DNA of 64,000 bases. Source: Sitta carolinensis. Its lineage: Eukaryota; Chordata; Aves; Passeriformes; Sittidae. The notes under the pieces were generated by a model. That model had not been told where the DNA came from. It ran no database searches and saw only the letters and a program-made list of their open reading frames with translations. Each line of letters opens with the position of its first letter. Within the stretch, counting starts at the first letter, position 1. Shown piece by piece: positions 1-13,679 of the stretch. The stretch lies in contig CM063284.1 in assembly GCA_032173965.1 (NCBI GenBank), forward strand, positions 106,020,410-106,084,409, given 5' to 3'. The position numbers and the translations under genes are program-made.

Positions 1-750
1 AGCATGAGATACATGAATTGAAAAAAAACCATTCTCAGTCTCTCTCACACTACTTCATGGCCTAATGGAAGGCTCTATTTAAACACAAGAGCTTACTATC
101 TTTCTTTCATTTGTTCATTTGTTGCCACTTTCATCCACTTTCTTTTCTTCCTCATCCTTGCTTTTTATCCTGTAATTAATCTGGTATTATATATTTTTGC
201 AAAAAACATACCAAAATTTGAATGAGGATTTTATTTTTGAATTCACATTACCTAGATGTTACCTCATTTCCTTCAGATTTCAGTATAATTAGATACAAAA
301 ATAATACCTAATTTGTAATTTTCATTGCAATTTTTGTGGGTACAGTGTTTTTCCTCTCCTCTGTATTATTTAGAATAGAAAGCAAACTATAATATTGGGA
401 AATACATGCCTGCCACCAAAACCAGTGACTGTTACTTGCTTCCCTGCACATTTAATAGTAAGGCTGGACATAGAAAGTAATCTTACGTGTAGAAGATAAT
501 AAACGATACACTGACTTGACACCACTACTTCTTTTAAAGGCAGATAATAGGTATACAATCACAGATAGAGTGAAAAACAGTGTAGATACAGCTGTTTCCT
601 TGAAGGGTTTGGATAGGGAGGAGAGTGTCTGTTGACTAATTATCTCCATTTTGAAGGTTTTTTTGTCTGTCTCCTGCCTGGGATTTTTGCATCCACAACA
701 CACTGGCCACTCACTGAACCATCTGGCCCTTTGGCTCAGGTGAGAGACAG
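1..750. other. A+T-rich non-coding flank
   Basis: This stretch is A+T-rich with frequent stops in all frames. No repeat family, exon with matching splice signals or RNA gene was recognised. Short open frames of about 60-140 codons on the minus strand have no recognisable domain and are treated as chance. Confidence 0.6.
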
Positions 751-814
751 GATGGCTGGATGGCAGGATGGCTGGTTGGCAGGAATGTAGGAATGCAGGA
801 TGCCAGGATGGCAG
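751..814. repeat. Degenerate 8-bp tandem repeat, 8 copies
   Basis: Eight consecutive 8-bp units can be laid end to end without gaps. The common forms are GATGGCAG and GATGGCTG; the variants are GTTGGCAG, GAATGTAG, GAATGCAG and GATGCCAG. Register is kept over 64 bp and variation is by substitution only, so the array is diverged but has not slipped recently. It has no visible link to a gene. Confidence 0.9.
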
Positions 815-2427
815 GACCACAAGTGCTGCCCAAGGCGTGCAGGAAAATCTCCGCTCCTGCGTGGCTCTCACAGATCCAACAGCAGCTCTGTCTGCTTCTG
901 GAGCTCAGTACCACCTGTATTTAATTCTCCACCCCAGATATTCACAGCTCACAACCCCTGACTCTTGCTCCATGCCCTTGGGTGCGTGCAGGACGGCTGT
1001 GTGCTATCCACTTCCTTCCTCCATTGCCCCCTGCCACGACACAGCCGAGGGAGCCCCACAGTCCCATTAAGGAAGGAAGCCACTAACCTGCTGCCCTCTG
1101 CCTTTGTGGGAAACACTCTCTGAGACTTAAATGGCTTCTTTCATGCAAGGGGGTAGTGAAAACAAAAGTCCATGCATTAGGTTGCCTATTTGTGCCTGGT
1201 AACATGTTCTGACCGGGTCAGCTATTAATCGCATGAGTAACCATTTTTCCCATTTCAGCTGAGGAGCCCAGAAGTGTTCAGCATCACAGTCAGGGTTCCA
1301 GCAGATCCCTCCCTGCCAGTCATGGTACACCCTGGGACAAACACCTGTGTGCTCCAACACCAGGACAATTACACCTAGCCGGTCTTCAGGCAGCCCTTGG
1401 CTCAGCAGTTCTTCAGCACTGATGAAGATGCAAGTGGGCCTGAGCAAAAGCTCTGAGTTTACCCAGAGGAAAGAGAAAGATGGCAGACTGCCCTAAGACC
1501 CTGTCCCATGGGGATGGAGGGTTGTGCAAGCTGAGTCATTTTCTCTGGTCTGAGGTCTCCTGTGGCTCATCTGACCTAAGCACTGCAAGCCTGGCCACTG
1601 GCACCAAGACTGGCCACTCCAGTCCTTGCCACTCCTCCAGGCAGCATGGCTGTCTAGTGATCTGGCTGGGTGAGAGTCAAACATCTTCAGAGCTTTCAGA
1701 AGATGCTGCTGTTAAGCAGGGAATCCTTATCAGCTGGGAAAATATGAACTTTCATAAAGATGCATGTGCGAACACCTTCTGGACATTCCCATATGACAAG
1801 ATACTCTGCTCACACTGTAAATTCAGTAATTTATTCTCCTTAAATTTCAAGTGATACAGACAAAGCAATACAGATAAAGGTTCTAGTGTCCCTGAACTCA
1901 CAGCAGCCTTTTAGCAACAATAGCAGCTTTGGCTGCAGAAAGTACTCTAGGTTCAGGCCTGGAGGATGTTAAGCCTCATCTTGCACTTCCCCTTCAGCCA
2001 TTCCTTTTGTTACTCAGGTTAATATTCTTGGCTAGAGCAGCTCATGCTGAAGGAAAAGGAACAAACATTTAGTCTTTTAAATGATCAGCCCTATAGCTGC
2101 TTTTTCTCTACTGCTGCAAAAACTTTACCTAGTCTGCATTCAGCATAGGACTTAAAAGGATTCCTGTCTCGGGCACAAATGGATCAATATGCTCTTGGAC
2201 TTCAGTAAGACAAGTCTGTGCATATGCCATATCAAAACAGAGGTCAAAATGAAAAAAAGATAGAAATAAACCCCAATAGTTATAAAATTTCTAGGTTTTC
2301 TCGCTGTAAATTTATTACATTTGAAATAATAAACACTTGCCAGGGACTGGATAGGTATTCAGAATATGATATTTATCTGCTATCAAATTCCTTCAAGATA
2401 AGTTTTCTTTAGAGAGTTGGTTGTTAG
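815..2427. other. Non-coding stretch, no recognised element
   Basis: The sequence is mixed in composition, somewhat G+C-richer at 900-1,700, and A+T-rich after 1,850. A minus-strand open frame of about 106 codons (1,447 to 1,127) and a plus-strand one of about 124 codons (1,480 to 1,854) have no recognisable motif. No interspersed repeat was recognised. Confidence 0.5.
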
Positions 2428-2461
2428 GTTTTGTTTTTGGTTTTGTTTTTGTTTTTGTTTT
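2428..2461. repeat. T-rich (GTTTTT)n low-complexity tract
   Basis: Runs of five or six T are separated by single or double G, forming an impure (GTTTTT)n repeat of about 34 bp. It could be the complement of a decayed poly(A) tail, but no retroelement body was recognised beside it. Confidence 0.85.
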
Positions 2462-3069
2462 CCTGCTGAACTGTATATAGAGACCTCAGCTGCATCATTG
2501 TTTGAAGGATAATATAAGTGATAGTAAGTCCTTCCCACTTGGAATGCAAAAATGGATTTGACAGGCAGTGGTCCAGGCTCATTTCCATCTGTGACAGTCT
2601 TTCAAATGATTCATCATCTTGAACATGAAAGTAACTTGATGATGTTATGACTTACCCCTAGATAAGACAGTCAGTTCATCTGAAAGCAATTGCTCCAACT
2701 CACTGTCATGCAGATGCCTCAACAGTGAGACCAGGCATTTGCTTACACATTTTAATATTTTTTGTGTGTTTTTTACAGGCAGTGGGGGTCTCAGACCTGG
2801 GCAGGATGCTGGTGTGGAGGAACATACAGTGTCTGCAACACTACCACACAACACCCTTGGTTAAGTAACTAGCCTTACTGCTTCATTTATTTTTCAGCCT
2901 AATAAAGCTCAGTAACTCCCAACTTTCATTGATTTTGGATAAATTAAATAGCATAATTTCTTATCAAGTTGTAGTTTCCATTTCTATTAATTCTTCTAGG
3001 AGGCTCAGTAGTATAAACTAGTCACCTGACAAACCTTGATTCTTACCTGCAACTCAATGCTTCAGTGGC

Positions 3070-3150
3070 CCTGCTTTGGCTAGGAGGCTGGGCCAGGCAG
3101 CCTCCAGGGTTCCCTTCCAGCTGGTATGACTCTGTGAATCTAAAATGTGA
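3070..3150 (+). mobile_element. CR1-type LINE 3' end fragment
   Basis: The segment follows the usual layout of a CR1 3' end. It has a GGAGGCTGGGCCAGGCAGCC block (the counterpart of the 'gttggactagatgacc' block), then CTCCAGGGTTCCCTTCCAGC, then a GACTCTGTGAATCT tail in place of the repeated ATTCTGTG unit. Only the terminal 80 bp or so is present, as expected for the heavily 5'-truncated copies common in bird genomes. Divergence is considerable, so subfamily is not assigned. A retroviral LTR carrying a CR1-like end is an alternative. Confidence 0.72.
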
Positions 3151-6100
3151 CTCTCTCTAAATATACATATGCTTTTGGCACTATGCAGGTCTTTTCTGAA
3201 ACCTGTGTGGGTTTGGCTTTGCACAGCTATCAATATTTTTCTAAGTCAGTCACATTAGCCCTTCCCTTTAAAATTTAATTCTGTCACACAATTTGGTTCT
3301 TTCAAAGAAATACTTCACATCTTCTAAATGGTTCATGCTTTTACTTCAGTCACTGTTGCCCCTGTAACTTTGAGGTAAAACCTGCTAGCTCTGAAGTTAG
3401 CATTTGTTCTTGTTTCTGTTTTTCATGTAAATAATGCTCTATTCTCTCAGAGATTTGCAGGCTTTGGGTTCTCTGTGGTTCTTAATCAGTATCTACTTAG
3501 AGTCTAGTCACTGTAAGTGACTCATGGTTTGGGCAGGCAGGCAGGGGCACAGGGTGTCTCCAGAATATCCAAAAGTCAGTTTTGATACCCACCACTATAC
3601 ACAGATGCAGCCTTCTCCTTCGTTCAGACCATGCTTTATAGGCAGAGCAGTGCTGTCCATTTCCTGTGAACATGTGCAAAGCCTGTGGCTGGATTTTCTT
3701 CCCTTTAATCTCAGTCAAAGGGAGCAGTTTTCACTTTGCAAGTGTTGTCCAGCTGATGGGCACAGGCAGAACAAGGAACGCCTCCCAGAGCAAAGTGTTT
3801 GTTGTGGACTCTGGGGTGTGTGCTAAGCTAGTGATGAATTCCCATTTCCTTTGAGAGAGAACGAGACAAATTCTGCTTTTAAAAGTACCCTGGTCTGTTA
3901 AATATGTGCACCAATATTACATTTCCTCATAAATAGATACTGATAAATCAGTATTACACAGGCACCAATTCTGATACTCCAATTGAGCTACCACAACTGA
4001 AAGAGGAATTAAAGCTCATATTTTCATAGATCTATCTCATTCCTCTAGTTGTTTTGAAATATCCAATTACATCTGACTTAATAAAATTGGAAGACATTTA
4101 TTACCATCATTAGTGGCTTGGGTTGAAATCAGCTGTGAAATTGTGTGCACATTAACTTGCAGAGAACTGAGCAAACCAGAAACGCATGGAATTGATTTTC
4201 TAAATGACTGCAGAGATCTCTTACTGGATCCGGAGCTGCCGACACGTGTGGCTGGCCTGGGCTGTGGGGAAAGGAAAGGCACAAGGGAAATGTTCAGTCC
4301 TCTTTTCCAGGCCCTTTCTTGTGTCTCTGCCCTGAGCTGAACCATCTCCCATCTTCCATTGGAGAGAGGGAGATTGAAGTGTCAGGGAGGGATCAATCTT
4401 TGTTACTTAAAACTGGGTTATTAATTCTGCAAGTAAGAGGGTAAATATAAAAGACAGACAAAGTTTCTATTTGCATTGTAAGTATAAGTTTATAAAGAAA
4501 AACTCTGAACAGGGAAAAGCATGAAAACGTATCATTTTCTCACACATTTCAAGATGGCAAATGAGACAACCATTTGTGAGATCTTAAAAAGAGTATTATT
4601 CCACAGCATCACTCAGCTGTCAGGTATCATACTTATTCGTTATCAATTGCTAAAATTCCAGAGCACAGTCTTATTGTGGCCATGCTTCCATCCTTCATAA
4701 TTTACCCATTAGGCTGCAGTGTTTTGTTCTTCTCTGTCAGGTGTTGCCACAAGGAAATTTCCCATCGTGATGCCACAGACAGTATCATGTGAAAGGACTA
4801 AAGATGTGCCCAGCCATCCCCAGTTATAGACAGCTTCAGGGGTAGATAGGTGAATTTTTAGTCTTTAGTAATTGCTGCAACAGGAAAAGAAAGACACATA
4901 GCAGTAAGTAATTATCAGGAGTAGCTTCGAGTATTGCCTGTGGGGTGAAAAACTAGTTACATACCTGGTGGTTTTGCTGCAAGAAATGTTTTCCAGAATG
5001 TTTTCCTGTTAATCTATACTAGTGCCTGCAGTATTTCACAAATCAGTCCATGCCCACACCATGTCCTCTCCTATTTGTTCCATGTCTCAGATATCTATCC
5101 ATTGAAAGAAAAAAAGTCCTTTCCCTCTCTCACAAAGATGGTGGGAGGAAAATATGTTAAAGATTAGGAGGCAGTATATATACTACAGTTACCGGTCCAT
5201 GCGAATCCCTCAGGAATAGAGGACATTTTTATACCTTCGTGGATTTTTTTTTTTTTAAAGAAGCTTCTCTTTTTGAAAAACAAGGCTCAATGAACTGGAT
5301 GCAGAATTGTATAAGGTCTCACATTTTTGTTCCACCTTACTGTTGGTAGTTTGGCAGTGTCATTAAACAATGTAGATAGTTAATTATTTTTAGTCAAGCA
5401 ATGTAACAGCAATAAAATTTTCAAAAAGAGACCTGTTTTAAAGGTCAATGACCTCATATAAATTGTTAAGTGTCAATAAATATCTTTCAACACGGGTGGA
5501 ACAATATTTGTATGCTTATGGACAGAGTTATAGAGTTTAGCTTGCTCAAGACCATTAAAGATCTCATGCTTATAGCTGAACAATAAATGTCACCAATGCA
5601 ACTCATAAAACTATGCCCATTCAGACCTGATTTTTTCTGAAAAAATGTTGCTGGTTTTGAAAATTGAAAGTCATTGTGAAAACAGAAAGGTTTTCATGTA
5701 AAGAAAAAAATTGGCAATTGTCTTAGTAAAATTTGATTTTCTTTTGATTTCCCTGAAACATAAATCCTGAACCATTCAGCTTTACACTTTCCCAAACAGA
5801 AACAACACTGTAATAAGCATCCTCTTTTGATTTTGAACTCCTGGAAGTAAGTTATTATGTGACTGCTTACTAAACTAAGGACACAGAGGAAATTTCTAAC
5901 TTAAGTTTTCTCATATACTAATACAATCTCTTGGACAGGAATTACTTTTCTGTAAAATACATCTATAGCTGCTGCCTGTTGTGTCACTGACAGAAATATG
6001 AAAGGAAATACATCAAATGCTCCTTCTCAAGGACTTTCCAGCTTCATCCTCTGTTTGGATGCACAGGTGATCAGCTAGGTGATCAGCATGCCAGGTCTTT

Positions 6101-6338
6101 ATGAATGGAGAACATATGCAGAATTATCTCATTGGTAGTCCACATGCAATTTCAAAGCTAAACAATGTGTGTCTTTTATATATGATTCATCTCCTAGGAA
6201 TTCATGCCTTCATGGCACCTTTTCTAAAACAGGAAATAAATATGTGTTGCTAAGTTACTTTCATGCTTTGAAAAATCCCACTGCTGTTTCTATTGTCCAG
6301 TTTGTGTTCTGAAGGCTGTGCTCCATCACAAGGGTTTG
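3151..6338. other. A+T-rich non-coding stretch
   Basis: No gene or repeat family was recognised over about 3.2 kb. Minor items inside it are a T13 run at 5,244-5,256 and a 12-bp-period direct duplication of AGGTGATCAGC at 6,065-6,075 and 6,077-6,087. The rest is stop-rich in all frames. Confidence 0.55.
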
Positions 6339-6352
6339 TTTTTTTTTTTTTT
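6339..6352. repeat. Poly(T) 14
   Basis: An uninterrupted run of 14 T. The flanks do not match a recognised retroelement, so it is annotated only as a homopolymer. Confidence 0.95.
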
Positions 6353-9300
6353 CTTCCATAATGAATACTTTCTCTTTTTAGCTTTGTCTTGCTTTCTGGG
6401 GAAGGTAAAGTCACACAGATTCCCTGCATCTTTTGCCTCTTAGACCTGTACCAAATGTGCCTCACATTGTACCACTTTGCTGGGAAGTGCCTAGAAGATG
6501 CAGACAAAAATTCTCCAGGCACAGACAAAATTCCTCTGGACAGTGAGGCACCAAGCCAGTGCTGGTGACCTTATACTCCTTGCTGGAGCACTCTCTCCAG
6601 AACACGTCGATGTCTGGGCTGGGACACTTGATGCTCCAGCCAAGGCCGGTGCTTTTTCCTAGCAGCTGAAGTAATCTGCATCTCAAGGATCTACTCCCCC
6701 ATCTTTCCATCTTCAACTTGATTGCACATAAACTTTATACAGTATGCAATTTATACAGAGTTACTTCCCATCTATATCTGTTAAGAGCAGCTGTATTAAG
6801 GTTAACTAGCTTAGGAGTCATAAATAGCAATGGCTAATGTGATTGTACAAGTTCCCCCCAGATCCTGGTCAATGTTGTAACTCCGACCTGTAATGCACTC
6901 TCCTGCAATTCCAGTACTGGGCGTCTCTTAAACAAATACAGCTAATCACTTCAACAGGTTGCTGACTTTTATGAATTGAATTGCATAGCAAATAGCTGTG
7001 ACAGTGTGTACAACATTGCCAGACAAGAAAACAACATCATTATGTAGGGAAGAATGTTCCCCAACTCAAGAGAAGAGAGAAAAATGTTTTACACTACTTC
7101 TTATAAAAGAAGGGTGTTACTTAGGGTTGCTGTCTGGGGGAGAGGGTGTGGGAGTGTGGGAGGGAGGTCTTTGTTGAGGTTTTTTTTGGCATGCATCTGG
7201 GAAGCTGGTACTGAAAGGGTGGGTCAGGTACACAGAGTGTACATACATGGATTCTGCGTCTCCATTTTCCAAGATGGGAGCTTGATGCTGAATAATGTGT
7301 GATGGTGCAATTAAGCGAAAGCAGATAAGAAGCAAATCATGCAAGATACTCAGCCACCTCTCAGGGACAGAGATGAGACTACTCTGAACAAACAAATGCA
7401 TGCTGAGACAATGACTTTCTCCCAGGACCCACATGGGTTTCAGCTGCCTCCCCTCACGTTAGCTTCCTCCACTTCTGCCCGAGCCTTGTGGGCTCAGGGT
7501 GTCTCTGGCCCTGGTACCCCAGACAGGCTTTAATGGCCAAGCTAATCACCCCAGTAAATGAAACATCTTACTTCATCAATCTTACCTTTGGTAATCTTCT
7601 CCCACTTCCACTTTCCACCTCTTGCCCCAATTAATTTCAATGACTTCAATTTTGTCACACCTGAAATACATTTGAATGCATCTTTCTTGCAAGGTGCAGA
7701 CTGAATTTACATTATAATAATTTAATTTTCTGAAGGATTTAACATAATTAGCCAGCCAAGCCAGCTAAGCTGTAGATTACTTCGTGCTGTACATTCAAAG
7801 AGCATTCAGAGCAGTTGGAGTACTCTGAAAATAATTTCCCTGCAATTTTCTGCAATCTAATACAAATTCTTGGTGAGATGGTACATTAGTCACATATTAC
7901 ACAACATGTCTCTCTCTAATAACTTATAGCAAATTTTAGCTGTACTAAAAATAGTTACAGCCCTCATTAATTATAAGGACATTGGATAGTAAATTGCTAC
8001 AAAAAGCTTTCATGCCAGGAACTGCAGCTCTCATGTTTGTATTTGATGTCTGTATTATGAGACAAATAATGTTTCCTCTTCCAAAACCACAGGCCCTGGC
8101 CAGAATATCTGGCAAAACTCTCCTGAAAAAAATAGGAGACAGACCTTGGGGACACACAAACTGCAGGGCTTGCCCCTGTTTTTGTGTCACTGGCTTTAGC
8201 AAGCTCATATAGCTGGATGCCTGGGGTTCTGGTGGCCTCTGGGAGAAAGATCCTGATAAGGCTGTAGAGAGAGCATGACTCTGCAGGGAATCCATTGCTT
8301 TCAGGAGGTTATTTTCAGCATGTGGGACAAAGTTCATTATAATTGGCAACACTGCAGTGAGGTTAAACCAGCAATCTTTAGGAGAACTGTGTTTGGAAAT
8401 CTGCTTGCATCCAGTGGGAACACAGACAAGTGTTGAGAGATGATACTAGTTTACAAAAAAGTGACTGGTGTGAAAAAAGTGAAATGGGAACGACTATCAC
8501 ATTCCTAGAATTAAAGTTACACATCCAGAGCAGCCTAAACTGACCTAAGACAGACCTTGGTGACCTTGTCTCCTCACAGGTTGGAAAACAAATCAAGTCA
8601 ATAGTACCAGGTTGGTCTAGCTCTGTGAAGCAGCTTGGCAGAGAGCTGGGTGAGCACCTCCTGAGCTTGTGTGAGGCCAAGGCTGGGGCCAGGCAGAGGG
8701 GCAGCATATTGCAGTCCTGGTGCCCTCCCTGAAGCTGGTGAGGCCTGCCCACCCTTCCACAGCAGTGAGACCTCTTGGGCAGATGGCAGCACAAACCCCT
8801 CATCAAATACACCCAGGGTAAAGTCCAGCAGCAGCCAAACAGAAGGGGATCCTTTTTCTCCTGTAGAAACTCAGAATGAAATGGTGGTACTTGTTTCCCC
8901 CAGGATGTAATGAAGGGATAAATTCTACAGGTCTGGGGAGGGGTTAGAGAAATTCTATGCTGTTCCCTATGCACCAGCCTTTCAGTGACAAACCAGGGCA
9001 TTTCTGGTGAGATAGCTCAGACACTGCCCTGCTCGTTGACACCCCCTTATTCATTCAGATGGCTCAGTCAAGTAAATTGCACACAAAAGTTCTGTGGCTC
9101 ATTTTTCTGCTTAATTTAGCTTCTTCTATGTCTCATGACACAGGGGTCTTTAGGGATGAGTCGGGTCCCCCTGCAGCAGTAATATACAAAAAACCCCAAA
9201 CCTTAATCTAATATCATTTCATACAAATTTCTTGCTAAAATACTTCAATATAAGCTGATATAATAAGGCACCCCATGCTTTATTGTGGTTGAGAGCCAGA

Positions 9301-12300
9301 TCCCAAAAATTTTCTTGGTGCATTGTGCTTTGTCTGAGATTTGATGGATTTTTCTCAATATGGTGGGGATTTTGTTTTTGTTTGGTTTTGTCACTGAAGT
9401 ATAGCAGTTACTAAATGCAGAATTTGTTTCCATTATTTCCTTCCTTTCCTTTTTTTATTTCCTTTGAGAAGGCCAGTAAAATCCAAACTTTTCCCAGGAA
9501 ACCCATCCTTTTGTCCTCAAAACCCAGAGGTATCCAATATTAAAACAGGCTAAGCATTTGCAAAACAAGGCCTCAGACATTTTCTTCATTGAAAGTAGTC
9601 AGAAGGCACAGCTCTCTCTCAACATGTGGTGCAGAGAAGGCTGTAATACTCCAAAGCCCACATCACATAAACCTCTCAGTTAATTGTCAATGTCTGCAAC
9701 TGCCAATTACAGCAACAGGACACATTCATGGGACATCTAAAGCTGCCTCATCAGTTTTGAACTCTCCCATCCCTCAATTAGTTTAAAAGCCAGGAGCCAG
9801 CTGTGAAGTTTTTCAGCAGCAAGTGAGCAGCTGAGCTCCTCCTGCTCCTTACCTGGGTGCAGGGAACATTCCCAGACTCACTCCAGTGGCGGCGACTGTG
9901 AGTAGAGTAGCTTCGAGGAGAATTCCTCAACAAGACTCACTCAAGGACCACTTTGGCTCCTTGGTCTCCTGCTACATCAGCAACTGGGGAGCATTGCAAA
10001 ATCACTGCTGCATGAAGGCAAAGGATCTGGTGAAATCTGTCAGACCTGGGCCTTGCAAATAGGCAGGGAACAGTAGCCACCAGGAGGGCTAGGTCCTGTC
10101 CTTCTGCAACATCACACTTCTTTAGGTGGGTGCAACTATCATTAAAAGCAGGGAATATATGATGAAGGAATTTCCAGGCTTCTTGGAAAACACTTCCCAG
10201 AGGAAACTGAGTGCTCCTGGGGTCCAGAAAACAGGTGTTTGCTTTCTCTTTTGTGCAGCCTGGTACCAGGGTCCTGGGTAGCACATGGGAAGATACTTCC
10301 CTTATTTGTTCTTCCAAGATTGGCCAGATTAGTCTCCCCATCCAACATGCAGAGGAAAAGTCATTTGTGTAACAATTCTTGGGGCCAGAATTTACTCACC
10401 CCTAAGACATTAACCCTGACCTTACTGGATCTGTATCCTGACCTGAGAATCCTGCATAGGCTGGTAACAATTGCAAATCATGTTGTCAGAATTTTTTCAC
10501 AATTACAGTTTTTTCATGCTTTCTGTGCTTTCTTTCACTGTACCTGTCACAGGACTTAGGTGCACCCTTTCCTGTTTTTGCTTTTGACACAAGGTGCCTT
10601 AAATTTTTAAACATAGGTATCAAATAAGCTGTAATCTGCAAAAGGAATATAAGGGTTCCCCTTTCACCACGGGAAGATTGCTTAGTGAACCTTGGTGAAA
10701 ATGTCCTTCTAACACAGTCCTACCCATTTTTGTGCAGTAATGAGCCCTTTTTCTCCCTAGATGAGCAGAGCAGGGAGGGTACTAAAGAGGCAAGTCACCG
10801 GAAGAATGCAGAGAAGTCCCCAAAGAGATGTGGCCTGGAAATTAGGCAGAAGATATCTTGTAGCATTGTTTGTATGGCTGCTGGGTTTCTCTTTGCTGCA
10901 GGGCTTGTGGAGGCATTTCTTTTTGCAAAAATCAGCATGGAGCATCTGGGGTAGTGGTGATGCCATTTAGTAGTCCCTGAAATAAAAAAAGCTCCATAGA
11001 ACCTATTTATGTTGACTCTTTAGCTATCAGAAATCATGAATTATGATTCATTTCTACCCTTGTCATAAGATGACCACTGCCTCTTCCCAGGCAGCAAGTT
11101 ATAAAAGAGCTATTCATCAATTCATTGGAGTTTAGCAGAGCAAAGTATGTCAGTTCCAAGTTGATGATGCTAAACTATCATTGAAACGAGATTAAAATCA
11201 TTATGGGCAAGACACTGCCAAGTCATGCTGTTATGCTGAAGTGGCATCTCCAAAACGAACAAAGAGATCATAAGCTTTTAAGCCTGAAATTGTGAGAAGG
11301 AAAACATTTACTCAGCTGCTAGAGACCCATAACAAAAGTGCTGCAGGCACCCAGCTTCAGCAGGTCCCTATGGGGGTAGTGGCACCTTATCACTGATCCT
11401 AAGGCAGATATCTAAACTCCCTGGGTGGCAGGGAGGTGGTGGATTAAGTTTTGGATCCACCTTGTGCAAGTGCTTTCTGTCCGCAGTTGACTTCCAGCCC
11501 AGCATGGAGGGATTTCTGGGCTGCATTTGAGAAGTATATGCCTCATGATATGTTCAGTTTTAACCCTTAATTCTGCATTCTGGATTCTGTCACTACTACT
11601 CATTCCACGTACTTGTGGGCACCCAGGTCGGGGTGCTTGCCAAAGTTTCCTAATTGCATTTATTGAACACTATTCCTTGAATACATGTTTTTGAAAAACT
11701 TCATTTGGTGAGTTTTGTATCTCTATTGACTTTTTGTAAATGATCTCCTGGCATGCTAAACAACACTTTGTAAGCCCTTATTGCCATTCATTCACACCAC
11801 AGTTCACATGTTATTCCAATGAGCCCTTTGAGGGGATGGAAATCCACTGGAGTAAGATGCTGGGGAACTGTCCTTTTTTCACTTTTAACTTCAGCCAGGG
11901 CAAGGCAGTTGGAGAGGCGGGAGACAAGTCTTGTGACACGTGCAGAACATTCCCTGCTGCTTGCTGGAAGAAATCTGCGCTTACTAGAAGGAGTGAGTAT
12001 TCCTGACTGATGGAAGAACATGACTCTGTTCTCTGTTGAACTTTCAGCGTTGCAACTGGTCTGCTTTAGAGTCAAAAATAACTGTTTTAGAAGTGCCTTG
12101 AGACATACATTTCTTATTACCACCTTAAGCTACATCAGGAGCTGTGGACTAACTTTCTCCCTTACTTTGTCCTCTCCAATTCTGATTTCCCTGAGAAGCT
12201 GAGATGCCTGTTTCCATTTGTCCCATCTATCAGACTTTTATCAGTTGAAACCATTTAAAGCTATTAAGATTTCTGCTTTTGCCATAACAAACAGCTTACT

Positions 12301-13242
12301 TCATGAGCTCATTCATGGAAACTAAATTAATTTTAGAGACTAATAATGACAAATAGAGAGTGTGTTATTTTTACTGAAGGAAAGATGTCGAATTCTAGGC
12401 TTACTGGTGGTGTTTACATCTGAGCTGAGCCTGGGCCACAGCCACTGTATGCTGGTAAGGTTCCTCTGATGCCATGCCAGTTTTTCCCCAAGGGAAATTA
12501 GTTCCTCTTTTTAGGTAAGAGCACCTGCTTAATGTGCTATTTATAATATATTTCTTTCACAGAATGTCACTTAGAGCTACAACTGCATTCAGAAATGCAT
12601 GAATGAAATGAATATATTTCAAAAAATACTTTAAATGCTTTGGAAATGCTAAAAATGTGAATAAAAGGATCCTTGAATACATTAATGAAATTAAGTTGGC
12701 ATAAATAAGACCACATAAAAATTCACTGGTTTCAGTGGCATTCCGGTGTCAGTTGCATTTAGACTTTGATATTGATATTGGTTTAAGCAAGAACAGAAAG
12801 AGTTTTCCAAAGTTTGTAAGGACACCATGCATAAAACTTAATGCTTTTCAGACATTGTAGTTACGTATACTCGCCTGAATTCTTCTGTAATAATGGCCAA
12901 GCCATTAAAAGGAGACCTTTCCTACCCCTCTAGCATGTAGCAGCATTAATAAATCAAGTGATTTCTTGCTGGCCAAAGTAAGTTGGCCTGAAAAAAATGT
13001 GTGTAATATGCAGGTTATATAGCTGTGATCTTCTTTACACTAATAATATGCTTCTTTATACTGCATATGTATTAGTTGTTTAAAGACAACATAAAATTAA
13101 TATTCTTTTAGAAGACAACTTATGGTTGAAAAAAATGTAGCAATAGATATGCATGTAATATGGTTTAACAATCTTAAATATTCCAGACAGGAAAAGTTTT
13201 TTGTCAAAGTCTCTGACAGTTTAAACTTTAAAGCTTCAGCAA
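6353..13242. other. Non-coding stretch with one long minus-strand open frame
   Basis: Mostly A+T-rich sequence without a recognised gene. A minus-strand open frame of about 207 codons (9,001 to 8,378) lies in a locally more balanced patch but shows no domain, signal peptide or membrane pattern, so it is not called a gene. The segment 11,090-11,290 is A+T-rich, complex and free of simple repeats, and could be a conserved non-coding element. No interspersed repeat was recognised. Confidence 0.5.
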
Positions 13243-13268
13243 AACTTTTAAACTTTTAAACTTTGAAC
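13243..13268. repeat. Short 8-bp tandem repeat (AAACTTTT-type), about 3 copies
   Basis: Three near-identical 8-bp units of the form AAACTTTT lie in tandem, the last ending in G. A related TTTAAACTTTAAAG stretch about 15 bp upstream extends the pattern. It is a small A+T-rich slippage product. Confidence 0.6.
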
Positions 13269-13679
13269 CTGTTTGAACTTCATTTGATTTATGAATTATT
13301 AAATGTACCACTGAAATTCACCGTCTTTATTTTCATCTAGTAAAGATTTTTTGTTTAAAAGCTACAGATGAAGAGTGGGAACTAAGGAAATGCAGCCTGA
13401 GGAGATTATAGCCCTGTTTTATCAGAACAGCATTCCTCTCAGCTGTATAAAACAAAACCCCAGTAAAATATTTAGAAGTGGGAGAGATAAAGGGCTGAAA
13501 CTGGTATATACAAAAGGGTGGGGAAAATGAATGCTAAGCTGGAAAGCCGGATTAGGCAAGATTTGGAAAATGAGATACCTCTAAATTAATTATTTAACTC
13601 TTCCTTCATGTCCTGATCCATTTTTCCATGTCAGGATTAAGAGAAGGGCAGCACCAGGTTAACAGTGTCTTTAACATAA

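Noticed and set aside
9784..9960. Possible retroviral leader or primer-binding site near TGGCGGCGACTG
   Set aside because: No flanking LTR ends, no polypurine tract and no internal retroviral frame were seen; the resemblance is too short.
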